A DNA stretch of 37,625 bases. Source: Hydrogenophilus sp. (GTDB taxonomy: Bacteria; Pseudomonadota; Gammaproteobacteria; Burkholderiales; Thiobacillaceae). The stretch lies in the NCBI GenBank assembly GCA_020692235.1, contig JAIMKU010000015.1, positions 1-37,625 of the forward strand, given 5' to 3'. A model generated the notes under the pieces. The model had not been told where the DNA came from. It saw nothing but the letters and a program-made list of their open reading frames with translations, and searched no databases. Of this stretch, positions 1 through 6,375 are shown piece by piece. The translations under genes were made by a program, and so were the position numbers. Positions within the stretch are counted from its first letter, which is position 1, and every line of letters begins with the position of its first letter.

Positions 1-73
1 CTGAGAGGATGCAGATTTACTGAATCGAATTTACAGCAGATTTTGGACTTGACCTGTATGTGCTAAACAAGGA

Positions 74-113
74 ATTAAAATACGCAAGGTCGGGCCACCG
101 CTCGGCCTTGCGT
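74..113 (-). terminator. Rho-independent terminator of ppdK
   Basis: On the minus strand, just after the ppdK stop codon, ACGCAAGGCCGAGC can pair with GCCCGACCTTGCGT around a GGTG loop. That is a 14-position stem with one G-U pair and one mismatch. It is followed at once by ATTTTAATT, a weak T-tract. Position and shape fit an intrinsic terminator for ppdK. Confidence 0.8.
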
Positions 114-120
114 CAAGCGA

Positions 121-2916
121 TCAATCCAGACACTGATAATTCGCTTCCAGCAGCTTGGCCTGGGCCGCGGCAAGGCGTGCGATCGGTACTCGTGGACCGG
201 AACAGGAAACATAGTTGAGGCCGATATGGTGGCAGAAATGGATCGAGCCGGGATGTCCGCCATGCTCGCCGCAGATGCCTATCTTCAGGTCCGACCGGGT
301 CCGGCGCCCATTCTCCACCGCCATTCTCATCAACTGTCCCACACCCTTGATGTCCAGCACCTCGAACGGGTTGTCCTTGAGGATGCCGGTTTCGTTGTAA
401 GCGGGCAGGAACTTGTTTTCCGCATCCTCGCGGCTGAAGGAGAAGGTCGCCTGGGTCAGGTCGTTGGTGCCGAAGGAGAAGAATTCGGCCATTTCCGCCA
501 TGCGCCCCGCGCGCAGGCAACCGCGTACCACTTCGAGCATGGAACCGAATTTGAAGTGCACGTTGATGCCATGGGTCAGCTCCACCAGTTTGTGGATGCG
601 CTGGACATAGCTATGGATGCGCTCTAGCTCCTCCACCGTGGCAACCTGCGGCACCATGATCTCGGGATAGATTTCGATCCCTTCCTTGGCGCACAGGGCG
701 GCGGCCTCCAGCACCGCCTGAATCTGCATCGAGTAGATTTCCGGGTAAGTGATGCCCAGCCGCACACCTCGGTGGCCGAGCATGGGGTTGACCTCGGCCA
801 GGGCACGGACCTTTTTCAGCACGGCTTCCTTTTTGCTGATTACGTCGTCTTCCAGATGCGACACCTTGAAGGAGTGCAGGCCGTCCATCAGCTTCAACAG
901 GTCATCGGCCCATTGCTGGTAGAGCTTGGGGCTAAGCAGCTTAATGGTTTCCGGTAGTTCTTCCAGGTTCTTGATGGTGTCGCGCAACTGGTGCAGGTGG
1001 GCAATTTCAAGTTCCAGTTGCGACGCCGTCGGCAGAAATTCGTGCATCGGCGGATCAAGCAGCCGCACCGTCACCGGCAGTCCCTTCATCGCCTTGAAGA
1101 TGGCCTTGAAATCGGAACGCTGGATCGGCAGCAGACGATCGAGGGCGGCCTGGCGCTCTTCCGGCGTTTCCGCCAGGATCATTTCCTGGACGATGGGCAG
1201 GCGGTCGGTGCCGTTGAACATGCGCTCGGTACGGCACAGGCCGATTCCCCTGGCGCCGAATTCGCGCGCCTTGGCGGCGGACTCCGGGGTGTCAGCGTTA
1301 GCCAGTACCCGAAGCTGCGCGGTTTCGTCGGCCCAGGCCAGCAGGGTGGCCATGTCCTCGGAGAATTTCGCCTCCACGGTCGGCACCTCTCCGGCATAAA
1401 CATGGCCGCTACTGCCATCGATGGTGATGACATCGCCTTCATGCAGCGTGGTGTCGCCGATCTGGGCGCTGCGCAGCTTGTCGTTGATGACGATCTGCTC
1501 GCAACCGGACACGCAGGGTTTGCCCATGCCGCGCGCCACCACCGCGGCGTGCGAGGTCTTGCCGCCACGAGAGGTCAGGATGCCCTGGGCCTGAAAGAAG
1601 CCGTGGATGTCCTCCGGCTTGGTTTCCTCACGCACCAGGATGATCTTCTCGCCGCCGCGTCCGCGAATCTCGGCCATATCGGCATCGAACACGATCTTGC
1701 CGGAAGCCGCGCCGGGCGAGGCCGGCAGGCCCTGCGCCAGGGATTTTCCCTTGAAATCGCGGATCAACTGCGGCACCAGCATCTGCTCCAGCATGGCCGG
1801 CTCGATGCGCAGCAGGGCGCGCTCCCTGGTAATCAAACCCTCATGGAACAACTCCACCGAGGTGCGCACCATGGCGTGGGCGTTCATCTTGCCGTTGCGG
1901 GTTTGCAGGCAATATAGCGTGCCTTTCTCGATGGTGAACTCGAAATCCTGCACTTCGTGGTAATGCGATTCCAGCCGGTTACGCAACTCCACGAGCTGGC
2001 GGTAGATTTCCGGCATCTCCTTTTCCATCTCGGCGATCGCCTTGGGTGTGCGGATGCCGGCCACCACGTCCTCGCCCTGGGCGTTGGTGAGATATTCGCC
2101 GTAAATATGGTTCTCGCCGGTGCCGGGGTTGCGGGTGAAACCCACACCGGTACCGGAATCGTTGCCCATGTTGCCGAACACCATGGTGCAGATGCTGACC
2201 GCAGTGCCGTCGGCCATTTCCTTGGTGATCCTGAACTGCTTGCGGTAATCCACCGCACGCTTGCCCATCCAGGAGCGGAACACCGCCCCGACGGCTATTT
2301 CAAGCTGCTCAAAGGGGTCCTGTGGGAACGGCCTGCCGCTGTGGTGCTGGATGATAACGAGGAATTCGTCGGCCAGTTCCTTGAGGTGCTCGGCCTTCAG
2401 GTCCAGGTCCACCTGCGCGCCATATTTTTTCTTGATCGCCGCCATGCGCTCGTCGAAATGCTCGTCGCCTATGCCCAGCGCGATCTTGCCGAACAACTGG
2501 ATGAAGCGGCGCCAGGAATCATAGGCAAAACGGGGATTGCCGGTCTGTTCGATTAAGCCCTTGATGGAGGTTTCGTTGAGGCCGAGATTCAGGATGGTGT
2601 CCATCATCCCCGGCATCGACATCGATGCGCCAGAACGCACTGAGACCAGGAGTGGCTTTTCGCTGCTGCCGAAACCCTTGCCGGTCTTCTTTTCCAGCGC
2701 CGCCATATGCGCCCTGATAGTCGCCATCAGGCCTTCCGGCAACTGGCTTTTTTCCAGGTAGGCGAGACAGGCTTCGGTGCTGATGACGAAGCCGGGCGGG
2801 ACGTTCAGCCCGATCTGTGTCATCTCGCACAGATTGGCACCCTTGCCGCCCAGCAACATCTTGTTCTTGCCGTCTCCCTCTTCGAATGCATATACGTATT
2901 TCTTGCCGTCAGCCAT
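121..2916 (-). CDS. ppdK: Pyruvate, phosphate dikinase
   Basis: PPDK reversibly converts pyruvate, ATP and phosphate to PEP, AMP and pyrophosphate in the cytoplasm, serving gluconeogenesis or PPi-linked glycolysis. The protein of 931 residues is of family length. The N-terminal ATP-grasp part opens with GGKGANLCEMTQIGLNVPPG. The swivelling phosphohistidine domain carries GGKTSHAAVVARGMG, with the catalytic His at residue 456 and the Thr two residues before it that PDRP kinases modify in other species. The C-terminal TIM barrel holds SFGTNDLTQATF and GICGEHGGHPGS. I chose the ATG at 2916 because GAGGGG lies 7 nt upstream; the longer ORF start is a non-ATG codon overlapping that site. The gene is monocistronic, with a terminator downstream and a long foldable leader upstream. 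No PDRP gene is in the window. Confidence 0.97.
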   Translation of the reverse strand: MADGKKYVYAFEEGDGKNKMLLGGKGANLCEMTQIGLNVPPGFVISTEACLAYLEKSQLPEGLMATIRAHMAALEKKTGKGFGSSEKPLLVSVRSGASMSMPGMMDTILNLGLNETSIKGLIEQTGNPRFAYDSWRRFIQLFGKIALGIGDEHFDERMAAIKKKYGAQVDLDLKAEHLKELADEFLVIIQHHSGRPFPQDPFEQLEIAVGAVFRSWMGKRAVDYRKQFRITKEMADGTAVSICTMVFGNMGNDSGTGVGFTRNPGTGENHIYGEYLTNAQGEDVVAGIRTPKAIAEMEKEMPEIYRQLVELRNRLESHYHEVQDFEFTIEKGTLYCLQTRNGKMNAHAMVRTSVELFHEGLITRERALLRIEPAMLEQMLVPQLIRDFKGKSLAQGLPASPGAASGKIVFDADMAEIRGRGGEKIILVREETKPEDIHGFFQAQGILTSRGGKTSHAAVVARGMGKPCVSGCEQIVINDKLRSAQIGDTTLHEGDVITIDGSSGHVYAGEVPTVEAKFSEDMATLLAWADETAQLRVLANADTPESAAKAREFGARGIGLCRTERMFNGTDRLPIVQEMILAETPEERQAALDRLLPIQRSDFKAIFKAMKGLPVTVRLLDPPMHEFLPTASQLELEIAHLHQLRDTIKNLEELPETIKLLSPKLYQQWADDLLKLMDGLHSFKVSHLEDDVISKKEAVLKKVRALAEVNPMLGHRGVRLGITYPEIYSMQIQAVLEAAALCAKEGIEIYPEIMVPQVATVEELERIHSYVQRIHKLVELTHGINVHFKFGSMLEVVRGCLRAGRMAEMAEFFSFGTNDLTQATFSFSREDAENKFLPAYNETGILKDNPFEVLDIKGVGQLMRMAVENGRRTRSDLKIGICGEHGGHPGSIHFCHHIGLNYVSCSGPRVPIARLAAAQAKLLEANYQCLD

Positions 2917-3064
2917 GGTCACACCCCTCAAATTCCATGATTACAGAAAATCCTCTAAGCGAGGTCGGCCCGACACCCGACGCCTCCCCACGAAGCGCGA
3001 CAGCCGTTATCCCATTGAACACACTGCGAGATGCCTCTGCCATGCAGCCGAAACACCGATTTTC

Positions 3065-3188
3065 GGTCTCGCTGGAATCGCCACCGAGACCTTCGGCAAA
3101 GGTCTCCCAAAGCAATTTCCCGGCGCAGCATCCGCAGGCGAAAGTTTACCTTTCGTTGCCACTCTCGGCAAAGCTAAAGATGCGGATG
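3065..3188 (-). promoter_or_regulatory. Candidate structured leader RNA of ppdK
   Basis: The 368-nt gap between lemA and ppdK has no convincing gene, but its minus-strand transcript folds strikingly. From 5': CATCCGCA (3188-3181) pairs with TGCGGATG (3136-3129), enclosing a 5-bp hairpin TTGCC/GGCAA (3171-3156) and a directly abutting 6-bp hairpin CGAAAG/CTTTCG (3155-3139), giving a perfect three-way junction. About 20 nt later, AAGGTCTC (3093-3086) can pair perfectly either with GAGACCTT before it (3106-3099) or, as GGTCTCG (3091-3085), with CGAGACC after it (3071-3065). Such exclusive helices are typical of RNA switches. I do not recognise it as a known riboswitch class. The RNA and its function are inferred; the pairings are seen. 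Confidence 0.45.
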
Positions 3189-3209
3189 TCTGAATAACGA
3201 ATGTCTGAA
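3186..3209. repeat. 9-bp direct repeat upstream of the ppdK leader fold
   Basis: ATGTCTGAA occurs at 3186-3194 and 3201-3209, a 15-nt period. The first copy overlaps the outer helix of the three-way junction in the ppdK leader. It could be a protein-binding site or chance. Confidence 0.4.
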
Positions 3210-3233
3210 GTATCTTTTGGGACGCACCGCCGC

Positions 3234-3258
3234 GCTATCGCGGGCAAGCCCGCTCCCC
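3234..3258. repeat. REP-like palindrome downstream of lemA
   Basis: GCGGGCAAGCCCGC (3240-3253) is a perfect short palindrome, flanked by GCTATC and TCCCC. The whole unit closely resembles the common REP sequence of Pseudomonas genomes (from memory, not searched). It sits between the lemA stop and the ppdK leader and lacks a T-tract, so it is not a classical terminator. Confidence 0.5.
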
Positions 3259-3284
3259 ATATAGTCGGTCAGGATTAACCTGGT

Positions 3285-3893
3285 CTATTTCGCCGGTGCC
3301 GGGGTAGCGAAGTCCACAGTGGGCGGCGCGGCGATGGTTTTTTCATTTTCGACCGTGAAATTGGCCTTGGTCTTGTAGCCGAACAGCATGGCGGTCAGGT
3401 TGCTGGGGAATTGGCGCATGGTCACGTTGTATTCCCTCACCGCCTGGATATAACGGTTGCGCGCCACGGCGATACGGTTCTCGGTGCCTTCAAGCTGGGC
3501 CTGGAGGTCGCGGAATACGGCGTCAGCCTTCAGTTGCGGGTAGTTCTCCGCCACTACCAAGAGCCGACTCAAGGCGCTCGACAGCTCGCCCTGGGCGGAC
3601 TGAAACTTGGCAAAGGCGGCCGGGTCGTTGACCAGCTCCGGGGTGGCGGCAATCTGGCCGACTTGAGCGCGGGCCGCGGTCACCTGGATCAATATATCCC
3701 GCTCGTGGGCAGCATAACCCTTCACCGTGTTGACCAGATTAGGGACCAGATCGGCGCGGCGCTGATACTGGTTCAATACCTCGGACCACTGTGCCTTAAT
3801 CGCTTCGTCCTGGGCCTGCATGGTGTTGTACCCGCAGCCCGTAAGCTGCGTCGCAGAAATCAAAAAGATAATAGCGAACAATATATTACGCAT
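3285..3893 (-). CDS. lemA: LemA family lipoprotein
   Basis: This is a membrane-anchored coiled-coil protein of the LemA family, whose biochemical role is not settled. The 202-residue protein starts with a lipoprotein signal peptide ending in the lipobox LTGC (Cys20). It continues with the family hallmark around QYQRRADLVPNLVNTVKGYA and long helices rich in Ala, Gln and Glu. The start ATG at 3893 has AAAGGAG 8 nt upstream. LemA genes are often followed by TPM-domain genes; here the stop is followed by a REP-like sequence and no partner, so it stands alone. It lies 18 nt after the uracil-DNA glycosylase gene and could be cotranscribed with it. Confidence 0.92.
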   Translation of the reverse strand: MRNILFAIIFLISATQLTGCGYNTMQAQDEAIKAQWSEVLNQYQRRADLVPNLVNTVKGYAAHERDILIQVTAARAQVGQIAATPELVNDPAAFAKFQSAQGELSSALSRLLVVAENYPQLKADAVFRDLQAQLEGTENRIAVARNRYIQAVREYNVTMRQFPSNLTAMLFGYKTKANFTVENEKTIAAPPTVDFATPAPAK

Positions 3894-3911
3894 AATTGTT
3901 AACTCCTTTTA

Positions 3912-4616
3912 TTAAGAAATATCAAGCTTCAGCAAAGACTTTGCCAAGCATAAATCGTCCCAAACCTTGGCCTTGTCGGCCGGGTTGCGCAGCAGATAAG
4001 CCGGATGATAGGTCACCACCAGAGGGACGTTCCGGTACCGATGCGCCGTGCCCCGCAACCGGGAGATCGAATCCCCGGTAAGCAACAGACTTTGGGCCGC
4101 GAAACGCCCCATTGCCAGGATGATCCGGGGTTGAATCAGGTCGATCTGCCGCTCCAGATACGGGATGCAGGCCGCCACCTCGTCGGGTTTGGGGTCCCGG
4201 TTGCCGGGCGGCCGGGATTTCAGCACGTTGGCGATGTAAAGATTTGTACCGCGCGTCAGCCCGATGGCGGCCAGCATGGCATCCAACAGCTTTCCCGCCT
4301 GGCCGACGAAGGGCTCGCCCAAGCGGTCCTCCTCGGCGCCTGGCGCCTCGCCGACGATCAACCAGTCGGCCTCGCGGTCGCCGACGCCGAATACGCCTTG
4401 AGTACGGGTCTCGTGCAATGGACAGCGGTGACAGGACGCTACCGCCTGACGAAGCGTTTCCATATCCATGTCAGCAATATCGGCAGCAGCAGCTTGCCGA
4501 TCCTGCTCTGCACCCGCCGCCGCCGGGACGGGCGAAGCAACCGGTTCATCAGCCGCCGCGCGTAAGCGCCAGACCGGCCACAAGCCGAGTGTCCTCAGTC
4601 TCTCATCGGCCGGCAT
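3912..4616 (-). CDS. Uracil-DNA glycosylase, family 4-like
   Basis: Predicted to remove uracil from DNA as the first step of base excision repair. The protein of 234 residues has a variable N-terminus of about 55 residues, then CHRCPL (Cys62, Cys65), motif A GEAPGAEEDRLGEPFVGQAG (about 90-108) and motif HPAYLLR (His204). Family 4 enzymes hold a 4Fe-4S cluster with four Cys. Cys62, Cys65 and Cys150 are present, but the expected Cys in the KCRPPGNR-type segment is Ser134 here (KSRPPGNR). The ATG at 4616 fits family N-termini (LGLWPVWRLR) better than the GTG at 4631 that would overlap rimI. The order tsaB-rimI-udg is common in betaproteobacteria. Confidence 0.9.
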   Translation of the reverse strand: MPADERLRTLGLWPVWRLRAAADEPVASPVPAAAGAEQDRQAAAADIADMDMETLRQAVASCHRCPLHETRTQGVFGVGDREADWLIVGEAPGAEEDRLGEPFVGQAGKLLDAMLAAIGLTRGTNLYIANVLKSRPPGNRDPKPDEVAACIPYLERQIDLIQPRIILAMGRFAAQSLLLTGDSISRLRGTAHRYRNVPLVVTYHPAYLLRNPADKAKVWDDLCLAKSLLKLDIS

Positions 4617-4618
4617 AT

Positions 4619-5083
4619 TCACAGGTCGCACCTCATCACCAGCGCGTCCTCGCGACCTTGATCGGCGGGGTAGTAATGCCGTCTCAAGCCCACGGCCTCG
4701 AAGCCTAGGCGGTCATACAGGTCGATGGCCTTGGCATTGGAGGGTCGCACCTCCAGAAACAGGGTTTCGACGCCATAGTCCGGCGCACTCGACATCAGCC
4801 TTTGCATCATCTGACGGCCCAGCCCCCTACCCTGCCAATCCGGCGCCACGCAACAATTCAACACATGACCCTCGCCCGCCCCCGCCATCAGGATGCTATA
4901 GGCCACGATCTCGGTGCCGATTTCGGCCACCCAACAGCTATAGCCGGAGCTCAGGCAATCGACAAAATTGCCCCGCGTCCAGGGATACGGGTAGGCCGCC
5001 CGTTCGATCAGGATGATCCGGTCGACATCCACCGAGGCCATCGGCCGGAAGGCGTGGACGATAGGAGCCACCAGTGCGTTCAT
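4619..5083 (-). CDS. rimI: Ribosomal protein S18-alanine N-acetyltransferase
   Basis: A GNAT-fold enzyme that acetylates the N-terminal Ala of ribosomal protein S18 using acetyl-CoA. The 154-residue length is normal. The acetyl-CoA loop is visible as VAPDWQGRGLGRQMMQRL (Q/RxxGxG/A type), followed by LEVRPSNAKAIDLYDRLGF, a RimI hallmark. Its start overlaps the tsaB stop by 4 nt (ATGA), implying translational coupling. The tsaB-rimI pairing is widespread and supports the call over other GNAT enzymes. Confidence 0.94.
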   Translation of the reverse strand: MNALVAPIVHAFRPMASVDVDRIILIERAAYPYPWTRGNFVDCLSSGYSCWVAEIGTEIVAYSILMAGAGEGHVLNCCVAPDWQGRGLGRQMMQRLMSSAPDYGVETLFLEVRPSNAKAIDLYDRLGFEAVGLRRHYYPADQGREDALVMRCDL

Positions 5084-5739
5084 CGCTCGCGGGTCTTCAA
5101 GGCAACCTTGTCGCGGATGTAATAGGGCTCAACCGCGTCGGGCGCACTGCCGCGGCCGGCGGCAAAAATCGCTAAGGCCAGTTGGGCAATCGCCTGGGCA
5201 TGGGGATAAACCCCTGGCCGCAACTCGCTCAAACGACCCGATAAAAGCTCTGGGTAGGCAGCAAAGCCGGTGCCGCACCCCAGCCAGTCGCCAGCATCCG
5301 GCAAGGTCAGTGCCGCCGGTTTCAATAGCGCCGGCGCCATCACCTCGACCATGACCTCGTCTTGCCGGCGATAGGCCGCCGCGTAAATCTCGTGCATCCG
5401 GGCGTCGATGCAGGCCATTACCTGAGCCGCGCCGGTCGAGTGGGCCATCGCCTCAAGTGTGACAACCCCGGCGACCGGGATGTCCGCGCCCAGCGCCAAA
5501 CCCTGGGCGACGCCGCAACCGATGCGTAGACCGGTGAACGAACCGGGCCCCTTGCCATAGGCCAAGCCAGCCAGATCGGTCAAAGCCAAACCAGCCTCGG
5601 CCAGCAACGCCCCGATCATCGGCAGCAACAGTTCGGAATGCCGGTTGCCAGCCATCTCCTCGCGCGCCAGCCAGGCGCCGTCGAGATAGAGCGCGGCCGA
5701 GCACAGTTCGGTGGAAGTATCGAAAGCCAGTAGTTTCAA
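5080..5739 (-). CDS. tsaB: tRNA threonylcarbamoyladenosine biosynthesis protein TsaB
   Basis: TsaB is the scaffold and activator of TsaD in making t6A at position 37 of ANN-decoding tRNAs. The 219-residue protein shows the ASKHA-fold start LLAFDTSTELCSAALYL, the dimer-helix region RHSELLLPMIGALLAEAG and the family signature GPGSFTGLRIGCGVAQGLA. It belongs to the minus-strand cluster between the HIRAN gene and rimI. TsaD, TsaC and TsaE are not in this window. Confidence 0.95.
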   Translation of the reverse strand: MKLLAFDTSTELCSAALYLDGAWLAREEMAGNRHSELLLPMIGALLAEAGLALTDLAGLAYGKGPGSFTGLRIGCGVAQGLALGADIPVAGVVTLEAMAHSTGAAQVMACIDARMHEIYAAAYRRQDEVMVEVMAPALLKPAALTLPDAGDWLGCGTGFAAYPELLSGRLSELRPGVYPHAQAIAQLALAIFAAGRGSAPDAVEPYYIRDKVALKTRER

Positions 5740-5789
5740 GAGTCGGGGGCGAGGTAGAAATGAAAGGCGATTCTACCTGTTAGCGCCGT

Positions 5790-6164
5790 TTATTGGCGGT
5801 CATCGACGACCAGGACCTCGAACAGCACCCGCCGCCAGGGGTTACGGCCCTTTTGCAGATTGACGATCCGGCCTTCGACCTGAGTGCCGCGATCCATGAG
5901 CCGGGCCAGGTCGACATTATCGGCGCGTGGCGCATAGCCGATCATCGCCCCGCGCCACTCGACGCGGACGGCCTGGGCGTCGTAAGGATTATCGGATTCA
6001 CGGATCAGTTGCAAACGATCGCCCACCTGCATGAGCGGAAAAAGCGCCCGGCCGGCGTGGTACTGAAAGCCGGCCAGGGGTGAGGTTTGCAGAATAACTT
6101 GAGACTCGACCTCGGCCCATACCGACGCCGGCCAGGCGATCAGTAGCCAGGCCAGGCGCCACAT
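5790..6164 (-). CDS. HIRAN domain protein with signal peptide
   Basis: The 124-residue protein is nearly all one HIRAN domain, visible as AGFQYHAG, GDRLQLIRESDNPYDAQAVRV and IGYAPRADNVDLARLMDRG. In HLTF-type proteins HIRAN binds single-stranded 3' DNA ends. Here, however, the first 17 residues form a convincing signal peptide (MWRLAWLLIAWPASVWA, an AxA-like cleavage site before EVES), so the mature protein should be periplasmic. A DNA role is therefore doubtful, and its ligand is unknown. It lies 50 nt upstream of tsaB and 12 nt after a gene for a tiny secreted peptide, probably in one transcript. The domain call is solid; the function is open. Confidence 0.85.
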   Translation of the reverse strand: MWRLAWLLIAWPASVWAEVESQVILQTSPLAGFQYHAGRALFPLMQVGDRLQLIRESDNPYDAQAVRVEWRGAMIGYAPRADNVDLARLMDRGTQVEGRIVNLQKGRNPWRRVLFEVLVVDDRQ

Positions 6165-6176
6165 GGGCTTATCGAA

Positions 6177-6311
6177 TCAACGACGGTTGGGACTGGTGCC
6201 GGGACCGCCACGCGGGCCGGGGGGATTATTGTCGCGATCGAAGGCAAACGCCGGACCGGCCAGCAGCGAACTCAACAGTACAAACAGCAACGATTTCGAA
6301 AGCTTACGCAT
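6177..6311 (-). CDS. Small secreted Pro/Gly-rich peptide
   Basis: This ORF is too short for the supplied track. From ATG 6311 it encodes 44 residues: a signal peptide RKLSKSLLFVLLSSLLAGPA ending in AFA, then a hydrophilic tail FDRDNNPPGPRGGPGTSPNRR. AAGGAG lies 6 nt before ATG 6311; a second in-frame ATG directly upstream (6314) is also possible. The strong ribosome site, the textbook signal peptide and tight spacing (12 nt) to the HIRAN gene argue that it is real. I do not recognise a family. The tail lacks Cys and looks disordered. Partnership with the secreted HIRAN protein is only an inference from position. Confidence 0.72.
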   Translation of the reverse strand: MRKLSKSLLFVLLSSLLAGPAFAFDRDNNPPGPRGGPGTSPNRR

Positions 6312-6375
6312 CATATTCTCCTTGGCTTGAGGTCACGCCTTGTTCGGCGCTGATGGACAGCCTACCCTCATCAAG

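Noticed and set aside
991-1917. 308-residue plus-strand ORF
   Set aside because: It is antisense to ppdK, has low-complexity His/Gln/Gly content and no family motif; a GC-rich shadow.
2909-3115. 68-residue minus-strand ORF overlapping the start of ppdK
   Set aside because: It starts at TTG without a ribosome site, has no recognisable domain, and its DNA is better explained by the RNA helices of the leader.
3129-3209. c-di-GMP-I riboswitch on the plus strand (GGCAAAGCTA resembles part of the consensus)
   Set aside because: The other conserved blocks are absent, and no plus-strand gene lies downstream.
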